A stretch of DNA of 46,321 nt. Origin: Bacteroidota bacterium (lineage in GTDB: Bacteria > Bacteroidota > Bacteroidia > B-17B0 > Aurantibacillaceae). The position numbers were made by a program, and so were the translations under genes. Under the pieces are notes generated by a model. That model worked only from the letters and a program-made list of their open reading frames with translations, was not told the DNA's origin and did not search any database. The stretch lies in assembly GCA_016702705.1 (NCBI GenBank), contig JADJDM010000029.1, positions 1 through 46,321 on the forward strand. The letters are read 5' to 3'. Shown one piece after another: positions 29,428 to 37,567 of the stretch; within the stretch, counting starts at the first letter, position 1, and the number at the start of each line of letters is the position of its first letter.

Positions 29428-30897
29428 ATGGCATACACCGATTTAAAAGAAGAATTAGCAAAAATATTGAACGAAGATTTTAATAATCGTCAATCTTTGC
29501 AAGAGGTTCGTCGTAATGTATTCTTAAATTCTGAAAGCAGTAAAAAGCAACAAGAGATTATTGCAGAGAAAGAATCTAAGTTATATGAACTTCGTACATC
29601 TGTTTCTAAAATAGAATCTGAAGTAAGTTCAAAGGCTTCTGAATTAGAGCAGGTGCAGGCTCAATTAAAACAACAAACTTTAGAAGCTGAAGAAAAAGAA
29701 AATGGGTTTCTTGATTTAATCAATGAGCTTAAATCTCAAATAACAAATCTTCAAAATGAGTCAGCATCCCTTTCTTCATTTAAAGATGAGGCAAACAACC
29801 TTTCTATTCAAAATGCTGATTACGCTTCAAAAATTCGCGAGTTAATTTTCCACATTGATGCGCAAAATACTACTCAAGAAAATTTAGAGAAAGAAATTTC
29901 TTCATTAAAAGGGAAATTAAACTCAAGCGATGCTGAGAAAACACAATTGTCTTTATCACTTTCTGGAACATCAGTAAAGGATGAAGAAATTACTGCGTTA
30001 AACGAAGAGTTACAATCAACAAAACAAAAAGTAGTTTTATTAGAAACTCAAATTAAAACTGCTGGTGAGTTAATTGATGCTCAAAATAAATCCATCTCTA
30101 ATTTAGAAAATATTAATCTTGAATTAAAGAATGAATTAAGCAATGCGTTTAAAGATTATAGCATGGAGAACGAATTGTTAATTCGTGATAATGCTGAATT
30201 GATTTCTGATATCGATTTATTAAGATTAGAAAACGAAGACTTACTTTCTAATAAATTAGAAGCAAAGTCTGAAGAGCTAATTAAATTATTAAGTCAGTTA
30301 AATATTAAAGAAACATTAATTTTAAGTTTGATTGATGAGAAAGCTGCATTATTAAGCTTGGTTGATGACTTAAAAAGTAATTCATCTAATTCAAATGAAT
30401 TAAGCGCTTCTATTTCATCGTTGAATTCAGAAATTACAGCTTTAACAAATCAAATTTCTGAGCTAAAAAATTCATCTAAACTTAACATTGAGGCCTTAGA
30501 ATTTGAAAAGAGCAATTTAAACCTAACAATTGTTGATTTACAAACTCAGTTAAAGGATTTAGAAAGTAATCAAGTAAACTCTGAATCGTCTAAAGATGAG
30601 GCTTTTATCGATAAATTGTTTAAGCAAATCGATCTATTAAACGACGAAAAACTGACTTTAGAAACGGATAATGAAGAGGCAAAAAGCGCTTTAAACGAAT
30701 TACAAACTAAATACGAAGGTTTGTCTCAAGTGATTGAAAATCAAAAACTTGACATGTCGGACTTGGAAGAACGGAATAAACAGATTAAATTAGCAACCAC
30801 ATTGGCAGTTTCAGGTAAGGATAAAACCGGCTTGAAATTGAAAATTAATGAGTTAGTGCGGGAAATAGATAAATGTATTGCATTACTCAGTGTTTAA
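29428..30897 (+). CDS. Long coiled-coil protein upstream of zapA
   Basis: The 489-residue product is almost wholly predicted coiled coil: continuous heptads rich in Leu, Glu, Lys, Ser and Asn (for example EISSLKGKLNSSDAEKTQL and ENLEKEISSLKGK), with no membrane span and no enzymatic motif. The C-terminus (GLKLKINELVREIDKCIALLSV) looks like a short conserved capping helix. It precedes zapA by 31 bases in the same direction. By location and shape it may be a partner of ZapA or FtsZ in cell division, but that is inference from neighbourhood only. No family name is recognised. Confidence 0.7.
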   Translation: MAYTDLKEELAKILNEDFNNRQSLQEVRRNVFLNSESSKKQQEIIAEKESKLYELRTSVSKIESEVSSKASELEQVQAQLKQQTLEAEEKENGFLDLINELKSQITNLQNESASLSSFKDEANNLSIQNADYASKIRELIFHIDAQNTTQENLEKEISSLKGKLNSSDAEKTQLSLSLSGTSVKDEEITALNEELQSTKQKVVLLETQIKTAGELIDAQNKSISNLENINLELKNELSNAFKDYSMENELLIRDNAELISDIDLLRLENEDLLSNKLEAKSEELIKLLSQLNIKETLILSLIDEKAALLSLVDDLKSNSSNSNELSASISSLNSEITALTNQISELKNSSKLNIEALEFEKSNLNLTIVDLQTQLKDLESNQVNSESSKDEAFIDKLFKQIDLLNDEKLTLETDNEEAKSALNELQTKYEGLSQVIENQKLDMSDLEERNKQIKLATTLAVSGKDKTGLKLKINELVREIDKCIALLSV

Positions 30898-30928
30898 ATT
30901 TTATTAAAGATCAATTTACAATAGATTA

Positions 30929-31228
30929 ATGAGCGAAGTTTCTCTTAAGATAGAAATAGCAAATAAAGAATACCCGCTGAAGGTGACTAAAGAGGACGCG
31001 GATATTATTGAAAAAGCAGCTTCATTAATTAAAGGAAAGATAGCTGAGTTCGACAAAGCTTATACTGTTCCAGATAAGAAAGATGTGTTGGCGATGGTTT
31101 TTTTGCAAACGGTAAGTGAGTACATGAAGCAAGACCAAAAGAAAACAGAAGAAATATCTAGATTACAGGGACTGTTGGACGAATTAAACGAAATGATTAA
31201 GCAGCATCAGCAAAAAGTAGGTCAGTAA
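30929..31228 (+). CDS. zapA: Cell division protein ZapA
   Basis: The 99-residue protein has the ZapA fold: a short beta-rich start (SLKIEIANKEYPLKVTKEDADIIEKAASLI) followed by a long C-terminal helix (TEEISRLQGLLDELNEMIKQHQQKVGQ) that makes the dimer and tetramer. ZapA bundles FtsZ filaments at the mid-cell ring. The YPLKV-x-KEDAD segment matches Bacteroidota ZapA proteins as I know them. It is in line with the upstream coiled-coil gene and the downstream rny gene. A structured RNA candidate lies in the 97-base gap to rny. Confidence 0.9.
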   Translation: MSEVSLKIEIANKEYPLKVTKEDADIIEKAASLIKGKIAEFDKAYTVPDKKDVLAMVFLQTVSEYMKQDQKKTEEISRLQGLLDELNEMIKQHQQKVGQ

Positions 31229-31230
31229 AA

Positions 31231-31300
31231 TTTTTATACAAGGTATTCTCCCGCATAGGTATTATCGCGCTTTGGCGTAATAATGTTTATGCGTTTTTTT
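31231..31300 (+). ncRNA. Structured RNA candidate (6S-like or terminator hairpin) between zapA and rny
   Basis: The gap after zapA contains one long imperfect hairpin: GCATAGGTATTATCGCG (31253 on) pairs with GCGTAATAATGTTTATGC (to 31292) with one C-A mismatch and a few G-T pairs. Seven T follow at once (31294-31300). Upstream sits CAAGGTATTCTCCC, which could form one side of an internal loop. In many bacteria the position after zapA holds the 6S RNA gene, so a small 6S-like RNA is one reading. The plain alternative is an intrinsic terminator that separates zapA from rny. Confidence 0.4.
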
Positions 31301-31325
31301 ATATATAAATAACACAAATAGTAAC

Positions 31326-32879
31326 ATGGATTTAATATTAGCAATCATCATCATCGGCGTAGCCTTAATAGGCGGAGTTGTTGCTGGGTTTATACTTGCC
31401 AATTCTAAGCTGAATAAATCAGCTGTGATGCAAAAGGATAACCTTATAAAAGAAGCAGAAGTTAAAACGGAAGCAGTTAAACAAGAAAAAATTCTTCAAG
31501 CAAAGGAAAAATTCCTTCAACTAAAATCGGAACACGATAAAACGATTGCTCAAAAGAATAATGAAATTCTTAAAAACGAGCAACGTATTAAACAAAAGGA
31601 CCAAGAATTAGCGAAGAAGTTGGAAGATACACAACGTAAATTGCAAGAGGTTGATGGTGTAAAACAACAATTGGCTCAACAATTAGATATTGCAGCTAAG
31701 AAACAAGAGGAATTGGAAAAAGTTCATAAGCGCCACTTAGAGCAATTAGAAGTTATTTCTGGTTTAAAAGCAGATGATGCAAAAGCACAATTAGTTGAAA
31801 CAGTTAAAGCGGAAGCAAAAACAGAAGCAATGTCCTTTATTAAAGACATTATGGATGAAGCTAAACTTACTGCAAACAAAGAAGCTAAGAAAATCGTTAT
31901 CCAATCGATACAACGTGTAGCAACTGAGCAAGCAATTGAAAACTCAGTTACTGTGTTTAACATCGAAAACGACGAAGTTAAAGGCCGTATCATTGGTCGT
32001 GAAGGACGTAACATTCGTGCCTTTGAAGCTGCAACAGGAGTAGAGGTTATTGTAGATGATACTCCGGAAGCAATTATTTTCTCTTGTTTTGATCCAATCA
32101 GAAGAGAGATTGCACGTTTAGCTTTACACATGTTGGTTACTGATGGTCGTATTCACCCTGCACGTATTGAAGAAGTGGTGGAGAAGGTAAAGAAACAATT
32201 AGAGGAAGAAATTATTGAAACAGGTAAACGTACTTGTATCGACTTAGGAATTCATGGTTTACATCCTGAATTAATTCGTATGGTTGGTCGTATGAAATAC
32301 CGTTCATCTTACGGACAAAATTTATTACAACATAGCCGTGAGGTTGCTAACCTTTGTGCTATAATGGCTGCTGAGTTAGGCTTAAACGTAAAAGTTGCTA
32401 AGCGTGCAGGTTTGTTACATGATATTGGAAAAGTACCAGATGATGAACCAGAATTGCCTCATGCTATTTTAGGTATGAAGTTAGCTGAGAAATACAAAGA
32501 GAAACCAGAAGTTTGTAATGCAATTGGAGCCCATCATGATGAGATTGAAATGACATCAATGATATCTCCAATCATTCAAGTGTGTGATGCTATTTCAGGT
32601 GCTCGTCCAGGTGCGCGTCGTGAGGTTGCTGAGCAATACATGAAACGTTTAAAAGATTTAGAAAGTTTAGCTTTATCATACCAAGGTGTTGAAAAAACAT
32701 ACGCGATACAAGCAGGTAGAGAGTTGCGTGTAATTGTATCAAGCGATAAAGTAAATGATCAATCAGCTGAGCAATTAGCATTTGATATCTCTCAAAAAAT
32801 ACAAACTGAAATGACTTACCCTGGTCAAATTAAGGTAACTGTAATTAGAGAAACAAGAGCTACAGGCTACGCGAAATAA
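31326..32879 (+). CDS. rny: Ribonuclease Y
   Basis: The 517-residue endoribonuclease begins mRNA decay at the inner membrane. It shows the full RNase Y layout: an N-terminal membrane anchor (LILAIIIIGVALIGGVVAGFIL), a long coiled coil (about 30-200), a KH domain (NDEVKGRIIGREGRNIRAFEAATG) and an HD domain with LLHDIGKVPDDE carrying the catalytic His-Asp. Length and order match the family. The gene ends with a terminator 25 bases on. It is separated from zapA by the hairpin with T run, so it may have its own promoter. Confidence 0.96.
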   Translation: MDLILAIIIIGVALIGGVVAGFILANSKLNKSAVMQKDNLIKEAEVKTEAVKQEKILQAKEKFLQLKSEHDKTIAQKNNEILKNEQRIKQKDQELAKKLEDTQRKLQEVDGVKQQLAQQLDIAAKKQEELEKVHKRHLEQLEVISGLKADDAKAQLVETVKAEAKTEAMSFIKDIMDEAKLTANKEAKKIVIQSIQRVATEQAIENSVTVFNIENDEVKGRIIGREGRNIRAFEAATGVEVIVDDTPEAIIFSCFDPIRREIARLALHMLVTDGRIHPARIEEVVEKVKKQLEEEIIETGKRTCIDLGIHGLHPELIRMVGRMKYRSSYGQNLLQHSREVANLCAIMAAELGLNVKVAKRAGLLHDIGKVPDDEPELPHAILGMKLAEKYKEKPEVCNAIGAHHDEIEMTSMISPIIQVCDAISGARPGARREVAEQYMKRLKDLESLALSYQGVEKTYAIQAGRELRVIVSSDKVNDQSAEQLAFDISQKIQTEMTYPGQIKVTVIRETRATGYAK

Positions 32880-32903
32880 AGATTGTAAATCCATTTATAA
32901 TAG

Positions 32904-32934
32904 AAACACGCTTCAGGAATGGGGCGTGTTTTTT
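32904..32934 (+). terminator. Intrinsic terminator of rny
   Basis: Eight-base stem AAACACGC/GCGTGTTT followed by T residues, just after the rny stop. Confidence 0.75.
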
Positions 32935-33013
32935 GATAAATATTCCCCATTAACAACTCAATAACAAATATTTGGCATTTTTTTTGTTATCTTAGTTCAC
33001 TAAAATTAACCCC

Positions 33014-33730
33014 ATGAAAAAGTCATACATCACTTCATTATTATTACTGCTATGCTTAACAAGCTTTTCTCAAGTAGCTAATACCCCTCAAAACTGGGAT
33101 TATGAAGTAAGAGGAAAGCATAATAGCTCAATTAAAATAGATAAATTAAAGGAAGCTAAAACCATGAGTGATATTATGGCTAATTACCCAGTGTTATGGA
33201 TCTAACAGCTATAAATCGGTTGAACTTAGCGTTACATGCAATGGTAAAACCATTAAAACATATAGCGAAAATGAAGTGTTAACCGAAGAGCAAAAGATTT
33301 ATTAGCAAAAGCTGATTTAAGTACTGATGTTGTAATAAATATTAACTACAATTGCAAAAATGCAGTTATGGAAAATATAGAATCAAGCAAAATGCATTAC
33401 GTTACAACTGTTGTTCCTGAAGTTGAAGCTGAATACCTGAGCGGGGCAGAAGAATTGAAACTTTATATTAAAGCGAATGCAATAGATGTTATTACATTGG
33501 ATAATCCACAGCAAATGATGAGAGCCTTGGTGAAATTTAATGTGAACGAAGAGGGTGAAGTTTCGGATGTTATTATTTCTAAAACATCTGGCGATGAAAA
33601 AATAGATAAATTATTGTTAGAAGCAGTAAGTAAAATGCCAAGATGGAAACCTGCTACAAATGCTGATGGCACAAGGGTTAAACAAGGTTTTGAGTTTAGT
33701 CTTAATACACCAAATTTAGGTGGTTGCTAA
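33014..33730 (+). CDS. Secreted or periplasmic protein with TonB-C-like domain, two frame breaks
   Basis: The product of about 238 residues has a signal peptide (MKKSYITSLLLLLCLTSFSQ). The middle part (SYKSVELSVTCNGKTIKTYS) is beta-rich and reads in a different frame. The C-terminal TonB-C-like fold (RALVKFNVNEEGEVSDVIISKTSGDEKID ... MPRWKPATNADG) is back in the first frame. Two indels that cancel are needed: one net +1 near 33192-33199, and one missing A in the AAAA run at 33292-33295. Between them the protein reads well in the other frame, so sequencing error is likelier than decay. TonB-C domains here usually act in envelope proteins without a TonB energy role. Function unknown. Confidence 0.65.
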
Positions 33731-33753
33731 TAATTGTTGAAGGATTTATAAAT

Positions 33754-33787
33754 AAAAAAGCCCTCCGAATACTCGGAGGGCTTTTTT
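33754..33787. terminator. Bidirectional terminator between convergent genes
   Basis: A perfect 15-base stem (AAAAAAGCCCTCCGA with its complement) around a four-base loop, with A and T runs on both sides, between the TonB-C protein gene and the M6 protease gene. Confidence 0.9.
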
Positions 33788-33800
33788 ATTTAAATTAAGA

Positions 33801-36305
33801 TTATTTATCTAGTACAATTTTCTTTATCACTGTCCCTTTACTTGATTTTAGTTTCATCATGTACAAACCACTTGCTTGGTTACTAATATCAATATTCACA
33901 CTTTTTGTATTCGTAATAGTTTTTGAGTATACTTCACGTCCCATTAAATCAACAATACTTATTTGGAATGTTTCATTTTCAGGTAAGCTTACTGTATAAA
34001 GTCCAGTACTTGGGTTAGGGTAGATGCTTATTTCGTTTGTATTATCTAATTCATTTACCCCAACTCCTGCAACACATGATATAATTGCTTTCCAGCCTAA
34101 AGCGCTTACACCTTCATCTGCATGAAACTTAAATGTTAATGCCCCGCTACTATGGCTTGATGTAATTGAACCTGGTGAGTTTACACCACAATAAGTTCCT
34201 ATTGCGCCTGATAGTATGTTTGGTCCATTAAAAATTCTTAAATAATCGTAACCACAATTGGTAAAGTCTTCCAATTCAAATTCGGTAAAATCAACTTTAA
34301 TTTTATCACTTGCATTTACAGGATAAAATGTTTTTGTGAAATCAGTATTGTCGTTGTACGAATTTTCTATTCCTTGGTCATAAAACAAGGCATTACAATT
34401 TGTAACGGCAGTATTATTATTCATTATAACAATGTATCCAACAATGTATTGTTTAGTAATATAGGTAGAATCCAATCCATCGCTAATACTAAACTTTAGA
34501 CTAATAGCTGTTCCAAGCGGCGTGTTTGCCGCTACACTAAAATTAAAAACAAGAGGAATACTTTGATTGGTATTAATTACACCCGCAGCAATTGGAGTAG
34601 TGTTTATTGTAACATAACCGCTATTTGCACCAGTTGCGGAGCACGTTACAATGGCATTGTTTGAATTGGTTTGACCAAAGTTTGCAGCATCTATATTAAC
34701 ATCAGCCGACTCATTAGCTTCAATAAATCCGTTGGCATTATCGTCATTACTTAGTGAAGTGTAAATAAGATTTAATGATGGACCGGCTACGCCACTTCCC
34801 AATTTATAATTCATAATTGCACCTTCTGGGCCAATGTCCCACACTCTTAAACCACTTGGGTCTCCATTATAAAAATTGGAATTAGGAAGTGTATTTACAG
34901 AAAACTCTTGATTAAAGCTTTGTTTAAAGCAGGTTTGCAAATGCCCAGAATTGTCATTGTTTGCGTGTTCTAAAAATACTTCATGATGCATGCTTTGATT
35001 ATTCCCATTTCTATCTACATGCCAAATGGTTAGGCCATCATCATGATTGGCAGTACTTCTTCCAACTCGTAATTTACTTTCAAGCAAGAAAAATTCATTT
35101 GTATCGTTTAAGTTTCTGTACTTAAAACAAGTTATAGAGTTTGCAGTGTCTATATTAATTCCATTATAATTAGTAACATCAACAACTCTTCCCCAACCTG
35201 CATTACTTCTAAATAATGGGTTAGGAGGCACAGGATTTATTGGGTCTCCATAATAACACATAATGTCAAAACTTCCAATGCCATCTGGACCATTGGTGTT
35301 GGTGTATTTATAAGTATCAGGCCATTTCCCAATCATGTGTCCATTTTCGTGCGCAACTACTGCTAACTCTAATGGATCGTTGGCAGGCGAACAATTGTAG
35401 TCGTCTGAAAAAACTCCATCAGCATTAAATCCACCATAATTTCCTTTGTGAAACCACATGCCCTCTGCCCAAGTTGGCGGATGACCTGTGTACATTAAAT
35501 TTATTGCTTGTATGCTTCCATCGGTATTAATACTTAAGGTAGAAAAATCAAAACCTTGTGCATCAATCCACGCTAATGCTTGCCCTAATATTTGCTGAGC
35601 ACCTTGTGCATAAGGCATTGCATCGTATTGAGCAAATGTTAGTGGAGCACGGTAATAACCATAAACCACATTTTCATAATCAACTAAGCCACCAGAAATA
35701 TCCGAGTAATAAGTTCTCAATGAACCATTATTTCCATTATTCGAATAATTCATGTCGTTGCAAAACGCAATAAATTCCGACATTGGTAATGTACCCACTT
35801 CATCAGAAAAATCAACAACAATACATAAACCTTTAATTTGCCCCGATACTTGATGTACAGGTGTTCCGGCGATAGATTGGTCAATTGTATGTTGAGCTGT
35901 TTTTTGAGTATTTGGATTTACTTTGTTTACACCAAGTTTGTTTTTGTTTTCATTAATTATTTGCAAGCGCGCTTTTTCATTAATGTCTATATGTTTTGGG
36001 AAATTTAAGTCTGTTTTTAGGGATGCGGTATTTTGTGTGTTACCTTTATAAACAATGCCACAAGAAATGAGTTCCGAATTATTATTTGAGAGTTTTGCAT
36101 AACAAATCCAGTTTGTTTTTTTATCTCTTATTAAGGTATATCCATCAAGGCTTTCGGCCCGCATGTAGTATTCTGTACCAAAAAGTTTTAAGTCAACACT
36201 GCTACCATCGGGTTGTTTAAAGGATTTTATTTCGCCGTTAAAAACACTTGCTTTTAAAGAAAAAGCTAAAAATAGCGTACTAATAAATAGAATAATTTTT
36301 TTCAT
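33801..36305 (-). CDS. Secreted M6-family metalloprotease with CUB domain and T9SS type A tag
   Basis: The 834-residue protein begins with a signal peptide (MKKIILFISTLFLAFSLKAS). The N-terminal part resembles immune-inhibitor-A type M6 peptidases (LKLFGTEYYMRAESLDGYTLIRD, GQIKGLCIVVDFSDE). The zinc motif is HENGH (H319, E320, H323). A CUB-like domain follows (about 640-745: FTEFELEDFTNCGYDYLRIF ... GWKAIISC). The last 80 residues are a type A sorting domain from ISIYPNPSTGLYTVSLPE to SKGTVIKKIVLDK. It is expected to be exported, possibly after pro-peptide cleavage, and to digest external protein. The frame is undamaged. It is monocistronic, with a shared terminator downstream. Confidence 0.9.
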   Translation of the reverse strand: MKKIILFISTLFLAFSLKASVFNGEIKSFKQPDGSSVDLKLFGTEYYMRAESLDGYTLIRDKKTNWICYAKLSNNNSELISCGIVYKGNTQNTASLKTDLNFPKHIDINEKARLQIINENKNKLGVNKVNPNTQKTAQHTIDQSIAGTPVHQVSGQIKGLCIVVDFSDEVGTLPMSEFIAFCNDMNYSNNGNNGSLRTYYSDISGGLVDYENVVYGYYRAPLTFAQYDAMPYAQGAQQILGQALAWIDAQGFDFSTLSINTDGSIQAINLMYTGHPPTWAEGMWFHKGNYGGFNADGVFSDDYNCSPANDPLELAVVAHENGHMIGKWPDTYKYTNTNGPDGIGSFDIMCYYGDPINPVPPNPLFRSNAGWGRVVDVTNYNGINIDTANSITCFKYRNLNDTNEFFLLESKLRVGRSTANHDDGLTIWHVDRNGNNQSMHHEVFLEHANNDNSGHLQTCFKQSFNQEFSVNTLPNSNFYNGDPSGLRVWDIGPEGAIMNYKLGSGVAGPSLNLIYTSLSNDDNANGFIEANESADVNIDAANFGQTNSNNAIVTCSATGANSGYVTINTTPIAAGVINTNQSIPLVFNFSVAANTPLGTAISLKFSISDGLDSTYITKQYIVGYIVIMNNNTAVTNCNALFYDQGIENSYNDNTDFTKTFYPVNASDKIKVDFTEFELEDFTNCGYDYLRIFNGPNILSGAIGTYCGVNSPGSITSSHSSGALTFKFHADEGVSALGWKAIISCVAGVGVNELDNTNEISIYPNPSTGLYTVSLPENETFQISIVDLMGREVYSKTITNTKSVNIDISNQASGLYMMKLKSSKGTVIKKIVLDK

Positions 36306-36374
36306 TCAGCTAAGGCTTAAAATATGTAATGAAGATACTAAAATAATAGTAACTTTGAAATAATAATTTGTTTT

Positions 36375-36806
36375 ATGGAATCTAAAAAGCCTTTTTTTAT
36401 TACGCTGATATTTTCAGTTTTGTTATTGTCGATTTTATCGATTGTTATCTACAATATAAATGAAACAAAAAAGGAGCGTGAAGCAAAAATCCAAACCTTA
36501 GAGGCGTATTTGGTTAATGAAGGAAATACTATAGTAAAAGTTTCAAAAACACGTGATTCTTTATCGGGGCAACTAAATTATTTTAAAAAGTATGAATCAT
36601 TAGTTGACGCTACTTTTTTTAGAGATAGTACAAGTCATTCGTTAAAATACAAGGCAGGAGATGTGGTTCTTTTAAAACCTGACAGTTCAAAAGCAGTTAT
36701 AAAAGAAATAATTATTGGTGGAACTCAGTTTGAGTATTACATAAAGTACAAAGTGATTTTAAAAGATCGTTCTCAATTAGAAATCACACCTGAGTTGTTG
36801 TATTAA
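36375..36806 (+). CDS. Small single-pass membrane protein, unknown function
   Basis: The 143-residue product has a cytoplasmic start, one membrane span (FFITLIFSVLLLSILSIVIY), a short coiled coil (ETKKEREAKIQTLEAYLVNEG) and a C-terminal beta-rich domain (LKYKAGDVVLLKPDSSKAVIKEII). I recognise no family. A TAACTTTG box (36350-36357) matching the -7 consensus lies 17 bases before the ATG. The same strand carries comF 29 bases further on, so the two could be co-transcribed. The C-terminal domain would lie outside the inner membrane. Confidence 0.6.
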   Translation: MESKKPFFITLIFSVLLLSILSIVIYNINETKKEREAKIQTLEAYLVNEGNTIVKVSKTRDSLSGQLNYFKKYESLVDATFFRDSTSHSLKYKAGDVVLLKPDSSKAVIKEIIIGGTQFEYYIKYKVILKDRSQLEITPELLY

Positions 36807-36835
36807 AATTATAATTCTTGATTATACATTTTTAA

Positions 36836-37525
36836 TTGGTTAAAGTGCTTCACGATTTCATATCTTTATTTTACCCAGCTGTTTGCGCAGCTTGTGGTGA
36901 TTCATTATTTAAACATGAATCGGTGATTTGCAATAAGTGTTATGTAACTTTACCTCAAAGTAATTACCATAAAAATCCAAACAATCCTTTAGCAACTGTT
37001 TTAAAAGGTCGTTTTCCTTTTATGGAGGCAAGTGCTTTTTATTTGTTTAAAAAGGGGAGTAGAGTTCAAAAACTATTGCATCAATTAAAATACAAAAACC
37101 GACCTGATATTGGTGTGTTAATTGGAGAATGGATGGCAGAAGGAATGAAAGAAAGCACTTTTGCGAAAGCAGATATGATTTTACCAATTCCATTGCACCC
37201 AAAACGACAACTAAAGCGGGGCTATAATCAAAGTACACAATTAGCAAATGGAATGGGTAATAAATTATCAATTCCAGTATTAGAAGATGTGTTGTATAGA
37301 AAAGCGGCAACTAAAACACAAACAAAAAAAGGTAAATCAGATAGATGGGATAATGTAGAAGAAATATTTGATGTTTATCCTGAAGCTAATTTGGAAGGAA
37401 AGAAAGTTATATTAATTGATGATGTAATTACTACAGGCTCCACCATTGAGGCCTGTGCCAATGCCATTCATAAACATAAGAACGTACAATTATATATCCT
37501 TTCAATGGCTTTTGCAGAGCTGTAA
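36836..37525 (+). CDS. comF: ComF-family amidophosphoribosyltransferase-like protein
   Basis: The 229-residue product has a zinc-finger-like Cys cluster (VCAACGDSL ... VICNKCY) and a C-terminal phosphoribosyltransferase domain with the PRPP loop VILIDDVITTGSTIEAC. The ILPIPLHPKRQLKRGYNQS segment is the signature of the ComF family, linked to DNA uptake in other bacteria. A stop codon lies directly upstream and no ATG is available near the start, so translation probably begins at TTG (36836) or GTG (36845). Cytoplasmic. It follows the small membrane protein gene and precedes the phosphatase gene on the same strand. Confidence 0.9.
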   Translation: MVKVLHDFISLFYPAVCAACGDSLFKHESVICNKCYVTLPQSNYHKNPNNPLATVLKGRFPFMEASAFYLFKKGSRVQKLLHQLKYKNRPDIGVLIGEWMAEGMKESTFAKADMILPIPLHPKRQLKRGYNQSTQLANGMGNKLSIPVLEDVLYRKAATKTQTKKGKSDRWDNVEEIFDVYPEANLEGKKVILIDDVITTGSTIEACANAIHKHKNVQLYILSMAFAEL

Positions 37526-37554
37526 GTCGACTTTTTAAACCCAACTATTTTGAC

Positions 37555-37562
37555 TAAATTTG
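37555..37562 (+). promoter_or_regulatory. Bacteroidota -7 box (TAAATTTG) before the phosphatase gene
   Basis: TAAATTTG fits TAnnTTTG and ends five bases before the preferred ATG at 37568, so any transcript from it would have almost no leader. The -33 element is weak. Confidence 0.3.
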
Positions 37563-37567
37563 TTAAT

